DNA of 64,000 bases from JANOBD01 sp031411495 (GTDB taxonomy: Bacteria > Planctomycetota > Phycisphaerae > Tepidisphaerales > Tepidisphaeraceae). The stretch is from NCBI GenBank assembly GCA_031411495.1, contig JANOBD010000187.1, forward strand, positions 136,179-200,178, written 5' to 3'. A program made the position numbers and the translations under genes. The notes below the pieces were generated by a model. That model searched no databases and was not told the DNA's origin. It was given only the letters and a program-made list of their open reading frames with translations. Of this stretch, positions 57,474-64,000 are shown in pieces (position 1 is the first letter of the stretch; each line of letters starts with the position of its first letter).

Positions 57474-59705
57474 TCAAAGTGCTCCCGCAAATCGATGTGC
57501 CCCTGCCGGCAGATCACGGCGCATCCGATCGCGCGTCGGCATCTCGACGCGGGCCCGCAATCCCTTCGGCACGGTCGCATCCAGCGTGAACGCATCGCCC
57601 TTCCGCGTCCAGGAACACTCGATCCGCCCGGCGGGCACCTCGTGAAACGCCTTCGTCCAGGTGACATCTCCTACCGGCGTCGGCGCGAAGATGACGTGGG
57701 CCTCATCGGCACGCGCCGCCAAATCGACGCGAATCCCCGCGAGGTAACGATGGAACCACTCCTCGGCGTGCCCGAGCATCATGTGGTTCAGTGAGTTCTT
57801 GGGATTCGCGTCCCACGCCTCAGTCAGAGTCGTCGCGCCGCGGGCGAGCTGCGACCCATAGCTGGGCGGGTCGGTCCGGCTGAGCATGTCGAAGATCACA
57901 TCGCTGCGCCCGTTCTCCGCCAGCGCCGCCAGCACGTAGCGATAGCCGATGTCGCCGGCGGTGATGTGGTTGTTGTTCGCGCGGATGTCGGCGACGAGCG
58001 CTTCGAGCACGGCAGCGCATTGCGCTTCATCGCAGAGCTTCAATGCCAGTGCCATTCCCTGCGCGCACTGACTTCCTTTGTCATAGCGTTTGGCTTCGGC
58101 GTCGTAATAGGTCGCATTGAACGCGGCCCGCGCCGCTTCGCGGCGGCGGCCAAACGATTCGGCGTCGTCGGGCTTTCCCAGGAGTTCTGCGAAGCGCTTC
58201 AGTGCGTCCAGACACTGGACGAGCGTCGCCGTCCCCGTGACGCCGATCGTCGTCAGCTTCGAAAAGCCCGGATCGCCGGGGCCGATGTCGTACCAGTCAC
58301 CCAGCCCGTAGGCGACGATTCCTCGGTCATCCGCCCGGCTTGTCAGGTAATCGACGAATCGCGCCATCACGTCGTAGTTCTCGCGCAGGATCGAGACGTC
58401 TCCGGTGTGGCGGTAAACGAACCACGGCGCCAGCACACACGCCGCGCCCCACTCCGGCGAATCGTTGAAGACGTTGTTCTGCTCGGGCTTGAAGACGGTG
58501 AATTGCGGCGCGGTCGTCGGCACCATGCCGTTCTCGTGCTGCGAGTCGCGGGTGTCGCGCATCATCTTCGCATATAGGCTGGCCGCGTCGAGGTTGTAGA
58601 GGATCGACGGCGCCATCAGGTGCGCCTGCTCGAGCCAGCCGAGCTTTTCACGGTGTGGACAATCGGTGAAGACGCTCTGAAAGTTGGAGCGCACGGCAGC
58701 GAGGATCAGTTCGTGGATGCGGTTCAGCAGATCGTTCGAGCAGGAAAACCCGCCGACGACCTTCGCCGAGTTGTGCACGAAGTGGCCGCTGACCGACTTG
58801 ATGGTATCGATGTCGCCCGTCGCTTCGACGTAACGGAAGCCGGTGAGCGAAAACCGCGGGTGCCAGCTCTCTTCCTTGTCCGATTTGGACGTGTAAGAGA
58901 ACGTGACCGGTCCGCCGATGTTCTTCTGCGTGACCCGGCCGCTCTCGTCGAGTTGCTCGCCGATCTTGAGCGTCACGGTCGCACCCGCGCGGCCCGCGAG
59001 CACCAGCGCCGGCCAGCCGCTCATGTTCTGGCCGGTGTCGAAAAGCCGGACGCCTTCCCCGACCTCGTTCACGGGCCTGGCTTGGAACGACTTCATCACG
59101 CGGATGGGCGTGTAGAGCTGTTCGACGAGCGCGCCGCCCGGGCCATCACATCGGCTTGCGGGAGTCCACGCGGTGTCGTCGAACTTGTTCTGATCCCATC
59201 CGGACTGGTCGAGCCGAGCGTCGTAATCTTCCCCGCCGAAGATGCAGCCGAACGCGATCGGGCCACTGCTCGTTTTCCACGTGTCATCCGAGGAGATCAG
59301 TCGGATCGATCCGTCGTCGAGTTCGATGAGCAGCTCGGCGATGAGCTTCGGCGGGCCGAACGTGCCCTTGAACTTCTTGTAGCGCGTGCCCATCACGTTG
59401 TACATGCCGTTGCCGAGCATCACACCGATGACGTTGTCGCCGGGCAGGATCTGCGGCGTGACATCGCGCGTGAGGTACAGGCACGTCTTGCGATAGTTCG
59501 TCCAGCCCGGTTCGAGCACGTCGTCGCCGATCTTGTTGCCGTTGAGTCGAAGTTCGAACTGGCCAAGCCCGCAGACTCGCAACGTCGCGCGTTTGACCGC
59601 GGGCGTGCGCTGGATCGAAAACGCTCGGCGAAAGAGTGGCAACGGTCCGGCGCCCAGCATTGGGGTGGGGGAAGTGATCCAGGATGCGGTCCATTGGTGA
59701 GACAT
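57474..59705 (-). CDS. GH78 alpha-L-rhamnosidase, second type
   Basis: 743 residues from ATG at 59705. The first strands 'WTASWITSPTPMLGAGPLPL' and 'NGNKIGDDVLEPGWTNYRKT' are GH78-like, and the catalytic block reads 'FTDCPHREKLGWLEQAHLM', a variant of the DCPQRDERxGWxGD box in which the acid region is changed (Gly-Asp replaced by Glu-Gln). Its end 'LARGATTLTEAWDANPKNSL' and 'NHMMLGHAEEWFHRYLAGI' match the family. No signal peptide is seen. It is far from the first GH78, so the two probably differ in linkage preference. The downstream spacer is R1 copy 2; upstream, copy 3 and then the FGGY kinase follow. Confidence 0.92.
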   Translation of the reverse strand: MSHQWTASWITSPTPMLGAGPLPLFRRAFSIQRTPAVKRATLRVCGLGQFELRLNGNKIGDDVLEPGWTNYRKTCLYLTRDVTPQILPGDNVIGVMLGNGMYNVMGTRYKKFKGTFGPPKLIAELLIELDDGSIRLISSDDTWKTSSGPIAFGCIFGGEDYDARLDQSGWDQNKFDDTAWTPASRCDGPGGALVEQLYTPIRVMKSFQARPVNEVGEGVRLFDTGQNMSGWPALVLAGRAGATVTLKIGEQLDESGRVTQKNIGGPVTFSYTSKSDKEESWHPRFSLTGFRYVEATGDIDTIKSVSGHFVHNSAKVVGGFSCSNDLLNRIHELILAAVRSNFQSVFTDCPHREKLGWLEQAHLMAPSILYNLDAASLYAKMMRDTRDSQHENGMVPTTAPQFTVFKPEQNNVFNDSPEWGAACVLAPWFVYRHTGDVSILRENYDVMARFVDYLTSRADDRGIVAYGLGDWYDIGPGDPGFSKLTTIGVTGTATLVQCLDALKRFAELLGKPDDAESFGRRREAARAAFNATYYDAEAKRYDKGSQCAQGMALALKLCDEAQCAAVLEALVADIRANNNHITAGDIGYRYVLAALAENGRSDVIFDMLSRTDPPSYGSQLARGATTLTEAWDANPKNSLNHMMLGHAEEWFHRYLAGIRVDLAARADEAHVIFAPTPVGDVTWTKAFHEVPAGRIECSWTRKGDAFTLDATVPKGLRARVEMPTRDRMRRDLPAGAHRFAGAL

Positions 59706-59737
59706 GTCGTTGGCCACCTTCTCGACCGACTCAGGTC

Positions 59738-59817
59738 TGTCATGCAGAGCGTACCCGCGAAGCATCTACTACAAAGCGTTCGTAAGTAGACCCTTCGCGA
59801 GTACGCTCTGGGTGACA
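59738..59817. repeat. Palindromic element, family R1, copy 3
   Basis: Arms TGTCATGCAGAGCGTAC (59738 onward) and GTACGCTCTGGGTGACA (ending 59817) match with two mismatches. It is shorter than the other two copies and lies between the GH78 start and the FGGY kinase stop, with a smaller inner pair around CGCGAAGCATCTACT and AGTAGACCCTTCGCG. Confidence 0.75.
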
Positions 59818-59832
59818 ATTCCTGAATCGTCC

Positions 59833-61320
59833 TCACGCCCCCACTTTCACCTGATCGATCGCCCGATGCCAGCCCGCGAGCAATCGCTGGCGGGTCTTGC
59901 CGTCCATTGTCGGCCGATACGATACTTGCTCGCGCGGGAGCGATTTGAAATCCGTGATTCTCCGTGAAGTATCCACGCCGATCCACCCGAGCATGGCCGC
60001 GCCCAGCGGCGAACAATCGGGCACATTGGATGAGCCGAGCGCGATGCCGGTGATGTCGGCGATGAACTGCATGAGGAGCTTGTTCTTCGTCGCGCCACCG
60101 TCCGAGTGCATCGAACCCAGGGCGATGCCGCAGGAAACGCTCATCGACTCCAGTGCGTCGTGGATCTGATACGCGATCGACTCCAGTCCTGCGCGGACGA
60201 TGTGGGCGCGCGTCGAGTGAGCGCTCATCCCGACGATGGCGGCCCGCGCCGTGCTGATCCAGTGCGGCGCGCCAAGTCCGACGAACGCCGGCACGAAATA
60301 CACGCCGCCGTTGTCGGGAACGCTCTGTGCCACCGCCTCGCTTTCGGCCGCGCTGGAAATCAGGCCGAGCTGGTTCTTGAGCCACTCGATGGTGGCGGCC
60401 GAGTAGTTGATGATGCCTTCGAAGCAGTAGGTTGGCACGTCCGCGTGGGTCCAGGCGATGGTGGTCATCACGCCTTCGCCGGCGAGCGATGCGCTCGAGC
60501 CGGTGTTGACGAGAATGGATGAGCCCGTGCCGACGGTGACTTTGCAGTCGCCCGGCGAGAACGCCCGCTGCGCAAAGAGCGCGCCCTGGGAATCGCCGAC
60601 CACGCCGCGGATCGGGATCGGCCGGTCCAGCGCGCCGGCGAGTGTCGTGGTGCCGTACGTCGCCGTGCTGTCGCGCACTTCCGCGAGCGCAGCAATTGGC
60701 GCATCGAAGATCTTGCAGAGAGGCTCATCCCATTGGCGCGTGTGGATGTCGAACAGCAGCGTCCTGCTCGCGTTCGACTCATCGGTCGCGAAGACGCGTC
60801 CGTCGGTCAGGCGGTGAATCAGGTACGTGTCGATCGTTCCCAGCACGGCCTCGCCGCTGTGCAGCTTCCGGTTCAAATCGGGATCGTTCCGCATCCACCA
60901 GGTGATTTTGGACCCGCTGAAATACGGATCGAGCTTGAGCCCCGTCTTCTCGCGGACCGTCTGCCCGTGCGCGGGAGTCAGGTCGTTGCAAATCGCATCC
61001 GACCGCTTGCATTGCCACACGATCGCCGGCGCGAGCGGCTCGCCGGTCTTGCGATCGAATGCCACGGTCGTCTCACGCTGGTTCGTGATCGACAGCTGCG
61101 CGATGCGATTCCGATCGACCTGCGAGACGAGTTCGCGCAGCACGCGCTTGGTGTTTTCCCAGATCTGTGCGGCATCGTGCTCGACCCAGCCGGGTTGGGG
61201 ATAGTGTTGCTTGTGATCCGCGGAGGCGCGGGCGAGAACGTTGAACGTGCCCGAATCGTAGGCGAGCGCCTTGGTGGCGCTCGTGCTTTGATCGATGGCA
61301 ATGATGATCGGGTGACTCAC
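59833..61320 (-). CDS. FGGY-family carbohydrate kinase (glycerol-kinase type; candidate D-apulose kinase)
   Basis: 495 residues, GTG start at 61320 with a strong AGGAGGA site 6 bases upstream (inside repeat R3). Glycerol-kinase-like features: 'IIIAIDQSTSATKALAYDSG' (DQST phosphate loop), 'LSITNQRETTVAFDRKTGEP' (NQRET), 'VGDSQGALFAQRAFSPGDCK' and 'GSMHSDGGATKNKLLMQFIA' (GGATKN). Glycerol kinases and several sugar kinases share these. Its neighbours on the same strand are a split transketolase and a fucose-isomerase-like gene, the set reported for the non-oxidative D-apiose pathway (isomerase, D-apulose kinase, split transketolase). Function inferred from that set; glycerol kinase is the main alternative. 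Confidence 0.83.
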   Translation of the reverse strand: MSHPIIIAIDQSTSATKALAYDSGTFNVLARASADHKQHYPQPGWVEHDAAQIWENTKRVLRELVSQVDRNRIAQLSITNQRETTVAFDRKTGEPLAPAIVWQCKRSDAICNDLTPAHGQTVREKTGLKLDPYFSGSKITWWMRNDPDLNRKLHSGEAVLGTIDTYLIHRLTDGRVFATDESNASRTLLFDIHTRQWDEPLCKIFDAPIAALAEVRDSTATYGTTTLAGALDRPIPIRGVVGDSQGALFAQRAFSPGDCKVTVGTGSSILVNTGSSASLAGEGVMTTIAWTHADVPTYCFEGIINYSAATIEWLKNQLGLISSAAESEAVAQSVPDNGGVYFVPAFVGLGAPHWISTARAAIVGMSAHSTRAHIVRAGLESIAYQIHDALESMSVSCGIALGSMHSDGGATKNKLLMQFIADITGIALGSSNVPDCSPLGAAMLGWIGVDTSRRITDFKSLPREQVSYRPTMDGKTRQRLLAGWHRAIDQVKVGA

Positions 61321-61415
61321 TCCCTCTCCTCCTGGAGGGGCCCGGCGTGAGGGCTTGCATGCACCTCGACGCTCGACGGACCCTCGCCCGAGCCCTCTCC
61401 AGGGAGGAGAGGGGA
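61320..61415. repeat. Palindromic element (family R3)
   Basis: Arms at 61320-61353 and 61381-61415, running from CTCCCTCTCCTCC to AGGGAGGAGAGGGGA, are inverted copies with few mismatches. The left arm, read on the minus strand, includes the AGGAGGA ribosome site of the FGGY kinase gene. The element separates the kinase from the transketolase subunit upstream. Confidence 0.75.
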
Positions 61416-61420
61416 CAAGA

Positions 61421-62419
61421 TTAACGCAGCAACTTCGCGGCGACCTCGCTCAGACCTTCCATCGAGATCCCGTAATGCCGAAAAATATCCGCCTGGCTAC
61501 CGGTGGCGGTGTATTCGTCCGGGATTCCGACAATCCTGAACTTCGGATGGACGGCCGCTTGCAGCAAGGTCGACGCGACCGCCTCGCCAAGGCCGCCGTG
61601 GACGAGATGCTCCTCGACCGTAATCACCACCCGACACGATCGCGCGGCCGCGAGGATCGTTTCCGCGTCCAGAGGCCGGACCGTCGGCACGCTGATCACG
61701 GTTGCGCCGATGTTCGACCCAGCCATGTTCTCGGCTGCCAACAGCGCGTGGATCACCGTTTCGCCCGTCGCGATGAAGGCCATATCGCTTCCTTCACGAA
61801 TCACGCGAGCTTTCCCGATCGCAAACGAATCATTCTTCCGCGGCAGGTCGTACAGCGGCGCCTTGCCGAACCGCAGATACGCCGGCTTGTTGCTCGCGGC
61901 GGCCGCCTTCACCGCTTCCCGCGCTTCGAAGTTGTCTGCGGGGACGAGGATCTGGATGTTGTTGATCGCCCGCAGTGCGGCGAGATCGTGCAGCGAATGG
62001 TGGGTCGTGCCGAGCGCGCCGTAGCTCACGCCGGCGCTGATCGCGACCAGATTCACGGGGATGTCGCTGTACGCGACGTCGTTCTTGATCTGTTCGAGCG
62101 ATCGGGCGGAGAGGAAGCAGCCCGGCGAAGTCGCAAAGACCGTCTTTCCGCAACTGGCCAGCCCCGCGCTGATGCCCACGAGATTCTGTTCGGCGATGCC
62201 GACCTCGACAATCTGCTCCGGCAGCGCCTGCCCGAACGGCCCGAGCTTGCCACTGCCGCGCGAATCACTCGTGACCGCGATCACGTTTCGGTCGGCCTTG
62301 GCGAGCGCGAGCAACGTGTCGGCGTAGATTTCCAGATTCGCCTTACCCATCGTCAGGCCGATCTTCTTCGCGATCGCGACCGCTTCGGAAGAATACATGG
62401 AGGGTGCGGGGGCGCTCAT
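61421..62419 (-). CDS. Transketolase C-terminal subunit (split, apulose-4-phosphate-type candidate)
   Basis: 332 residues covering the pyrimidine and C-terminal domains of a two-part transketolase. 'ADTLLALAKADRNVIAVTSD' opens the pyrimidine domain, 'PEQIVEVGIAEQNLVGISAG' carries the catalytic Glu that activates thiamine diphosphate, and 'YGALGTTHHSLHDLAALRAI' has the conserved His region. The end has 'EEHLVHGGLGEAVAST'. GAGGGAC lies 5 bases before the ATG. The matching N-terminal subunit is the next gene upstream (62528-63352), across a repeat. A split transketolase with an adjacent FGGY kinase and isomerase is the pattern of AptA/AptB in D-apiose use. DXP synthase is unlikely given the split and length. 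Confidence 0.9.
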   Translation of the reverse strand: MSAPAPSMYSSEAVAIAKKIGLTMGKANLEIYADTLLALAKADRNVIAVTSDSRGSGKLGPFGQALPEQIVEVGIAEQNLVGISAGLASCGKTVFATSPGCFLSARSLEQIKNDVAYSDIPVNLVAISAGVSYGALGTTHHSLHDLAALRAINNIQILVPADNFEAREAVKAAAASNKPAYLRFGKAPLYDLPRKNDSFAIGKARVIREGSDMAFIATGETVIHALLAAENMAGSNIGATVISVPTVRPLDAETILAAARSCRVVITVEEHLVHGGLGEAVASTLLQAAVHPKFRIVGIPDEYTATGSQADIFRHYGISMEGLSEVAAKLLR

Positions 62420-62433
62420 TCGTCCCTCTTTTC

Positions 62434-62530
62434 AACACGGAGGCACGGAGTCACGGAGGAATGCGTAATGAATGCTGCAAATACCTGCATCACAAATTTC
62501 TTTCTCCGGGCCACTGCGTCTCCGTGGTTA
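62434..62530. repeat. Palindromic element, family R4, copy 1
   Basis: The left arm AACACGGAGGCACGGAGTCA onward (62434-62460) pairs imperfectly with a right arm containing CTCCGGGCCACTGCGTCTCC (ending 62530). The short CACGGAG unit repeats within it. The right arm overlaps the last three bases of the transketolase N-terminal gene. See the second copy at 63364-63476. Confidence 0.6.
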
Positions 62531-63352
62531 TTTCGATGCAAGAATCGAATCAATCTCTGCCAGCGCCTTCGCATACTCCTCATCGCTCGGCACGCCGTGG
62601 TGCCACTTGCCGACATCTTCCATGAAACTCACGCCCTTTCCCTTGGTCGTGTTCGCGATGATCGCGCGCGGCGCGCCTTCGGTCCTTTCCATCAGTGCTT
62701 TGGTCAGCGCGGGGATCGAATGTCCGTCGATGACCACAACTTCCCAGCCGAACGCCGCGAACTTCTCGTCGAGCGGTTCGTTGCTGCACACGTCGCGCGT
62801 ACGGCCGGTGATCTGCAGGGTGTTGTGATCGACGATCGCCCACAGGTTGTCGAGGTCGTAATGCGCCCCGGCCATCGCCGCTTCCCACACGCTGCCTTCG
62901 GCGAGTTCGCCGTCGCCCATCAGAACGTACGTGCGGAAGTCACTCTTGTCTTTCTTCGCCGCGAGCGCGCAGCCGACGCCGATCGCCAGCCCGTGGCCGA
63001 GCGCGCCGGTGTTGAACTCCACGCCCGGCACTTTCCGTGTCGGATGACCGACAAAATGGGAGTTGTAGCCGCACAGCGAATCGAGTTCCTTGCGATCGTA
63101 ATAGCCACGATCCGCGAGAATCGTGAAGAGCGCTTCGACCGAGTGCCCCTTGCTCTGGATGTACCGATCGCGGTGCGGATCTTTCCGCGTTTCCGGGCTC
63201 ACGCGCAGCACGCGGTTGTAGAGCACGTTCAAAATGTCGATGCACGACAGCGAGCCGCCGGTGTGACCCGCGCCGGCGTGCTTGATGATCTCGAGCGTCG
63301 TGCGGCGATACTCGAGGCTTTTGCGGATGAGTTGGTCGTCTGAAAGCGGCAT
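62528..63352 (-). CDS. Transketolase N-terminal subunit (split)
   Basis: 274 residues, the thiamine-diphosphate-binding half. 'RRTTLEIIKHAGAGHTGGSL' and 'RVSPETRKDPHRDRYIQSKG' are typical, and the cofactor motif is 'YVLMGDGELAEGSVWEAAMA' followed by 'HYDLDNLWAIVDHN' (GDG-x(25-30)-N). 'VPGVEFNTGALGHGLAIGVG' is the TPP-site loop. The start at 63352 has no obvious ribosome site; a copy of R4 sits immediately upstream. With the C-terminal subunit downstream it should form one transketolase that would move a two-carbon unit from a ketose phosphate such as D-apulose 4-phosphate (inference). Confidence 0.92.
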   Translation of the reverse strand: MPLSDDQLIRKSLEYRRTTLEIIKHAGAGHTGGSLSCIDILNVLYNRVLRVSPETRKDPHRDRYIQSKGHSVEALFTILADRGYYDRKELDSLCGYNSHFVGHPTRKVPGVEFNTGALGHGLAIGVGCALAAKKDKSDFRTYVLMGDGELAEGSVWEAAMAGAHYDLDNLWAIVDHNTLQITGRTRDVCSNEPLDEKFAAFGWEVVVIDGHSIPALTKALMERTEGAPRAIIANTTKGKGVSFMEDVGKWHHGVPSDEEYAKALAEIDSILASK

Positions 63353-63363
63353 GGTCTTGTTTC

Positions 63364-63476
63364 AACACGGAGGCGTGAAGGGGTTGCCCTCACGCACGGA
63401 AACACGGAGAAAGAAACCTTTATTCTGCGGCACAACCATTTGATCGCATCCTCCGTGTCGCCGTGCCTCCGTGTTT
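63364..63476. repeat. Palindromic element, family R4, copy 2
   Basis: Arms beginning AACACGGAGGCGTGAAGG (63364 onward) and ending CCGTGCCTCCGTGTTTAA (to 63476) are inverted and contain an extra copy of the CACGGA unit. It lies between the isomerase gene and the transketolase N-terminal gene. Confidence 0.7.
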
Positions 63477-63489
63477 AATATTGTCTGAT

Positions 63490-64000
63490 TCACTTGTGAT
63501 GATACATCGCCCACCCGAGATACTTCCCGCACGCCTCGAGCAAAACTTCTGCGACGTGCGATGCGTTCACCGCCACGTGATGCTCATACCCGTTCGTGCA
63601 GACGTACTGAAGCAGATCCTGCAGCCGATCGACCTTCGCCACCGCGCGATGGCCGAACGTTTTGAGTTCATCATCCGTCGTCGTCCCCTGCCCGACATAG
63701 CCGGTGATCCTGCCCGCACTGTCATTGGTCGTGAACCGCGCGAACGTCAGCGGCCCGCTGGGCGTTCGTCCTTCCATTGCCCCGTACGTGTTCTCGACCC
63801 CGAGCGTCGATCCCAGGATCGGCGCGTTCGCGACCGTCGTGTCGGGCGCGAAGCTCTTGGGCCAGTTGCCACAGTGGAACAGCACGCACTTGTCGTCGTC
63901 GCCGCCGTAGTTGTTGTTCCAGTCGACCAGCGCGCTGGGAAGCTGCGAGGCCAGCGAGAGCGCATACATCGAGAGCGCGCCGGTGATGTCCACCTCGCAC
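63490..64000 (-). CDS. L-fucose-isomerase-type sugar isomerase, C-terminal part (runs off the window)
   Basis: About 170 residues are visible and the frame continues past base 64000, so the gene is cut by the window. The opening 'CEVDITGALSMYALSL' matches the 'CEVDVYGAL' segment of fucose/arabinose isomerases, in which the Glu and Asp contribute to the metal site. 'DWNNNYGGDDDKCVLFHCGN' and 'HVAVNASHVAEVLLEACGK' give the family's DWNNNY and C-terminal His blocks. These isomerases convert an aldose to a ketose. As neighbour to a split transketolase and FGGY kinase, it would supply D-apulose from D-apiose if the apiose interpretation is correct; other sugars are possible. The complete length and start cannot be judged. 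Confidence 0.85.
   Translation of the reverse strand, partial: CEVDITGALSMYALSLASQLPSALVDWNNNYGGDDDKCVLFHCGNWPKSFAPDTTVANAPILGSTLGVENTYGAMEGRTPSGPLTFARFTTNDSAGRITGYVGQGTTTDDELKTFGHRAVAKVDRLQDLLQYVCTNGYEHHVAVNASHVAEVLLEACGKYLGWAMYHHK

Overview
The window is high-GC bacterial DNA that most resembles a Planctomycetota chromosome, probably class Phycisphaerae (inference). The main signs are N-terminal LxxRRLL export motifs (21457-23499, 50364-52580 and, out of frame, about 14935-15020), dockerin-like tails on proteins with no cohesin nearby, three PEP-CTERM-like C-termini, a DUF1559 pseudopilin and an ECF sigma factor with a membrane tail. I saw no rRNA, tRNA, CRISPR array, prophage or insertion sequence.

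Region 1 (2-292) is the end of a LacI-type regulator. Region 2 (333-9125) is an unbroken minus-strand run of twelve closely spaced genes. In transcription order it reads: nucleotidyltransferase, winged-helix partner, radical SAM enzyme, a coupled 71-residue protein, a membrane-tailed ECF sigma factor, a Ycf46-like AAA ATPase, a Ycf35/DUF1257-like protein, a tiny membrane protein, a DUF2997 protein, a zinc-ribbon protein with a signal-peptidase-like domain that seems to lack its catalytic Ser and Lys, a TPR protein and a PilT-type ATPase. I know of no description of this combination.

Region 3 (9254-24603) is a sugar and pectin locus: an RbsD-type pyranase, two Gfo/Idh/MocA oxidoreductases, a PL11 rhamnogalacturonan lyase with its export motif in another frame, a sialate-O-acetylesterase-type esterase coupled to an MFS carrier, a Tat-exported RGLX/YetA-like protein, a subtilase and a GH43 enzyme. 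Region 4 (24661-26970) is the 5-oxoprolinase operon pxpBCA.

Region 5 (27079-44807) holds surface proteins (an autotransporter-type repeat protein, a pseudopilin and two PEP-CTERM proteins), more carbohydrate enzymes (sialidase-like, two esterases, a GH78 rhamnosidase and a large GH106-like hydrolase), a DUF3574 lipoprotein and a histone-H1-like protein. Region 6 (45057-49483) is a translationally coupled RuBisCO-like protein, DUF1537 kinase and Asp/Glu-racemase-fold enzyme followed by a Gfo/Idh/MocA dehydrogenase, the composition expected of an oxidative D-apiose (3-oxo-isoapionate) branch. Region 7 (59833-64000) has a FGGY kinase, a split transketolase and a fucose-isomerase-type enzyme, which fits the non-oxidative D-apiose route. 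Apiose and rhamnose are both constituents of rhamnogalacturonan II, so the two modules make sense beside lyases and rhamnosidases. The assignment is an inference from composition.

Between regions 6 and 7 lie a lipase, a dockerin-bearing repeat protein, argG, a CDP-alcohol phosphotransferase with an altered motif, a hydrolase-methyltransferase fusion and a second GH78. From about 48 kb onward most gaps are filled by palindromic elements of several families, some of which supply the ribosome binding site or start codon of the next gene.
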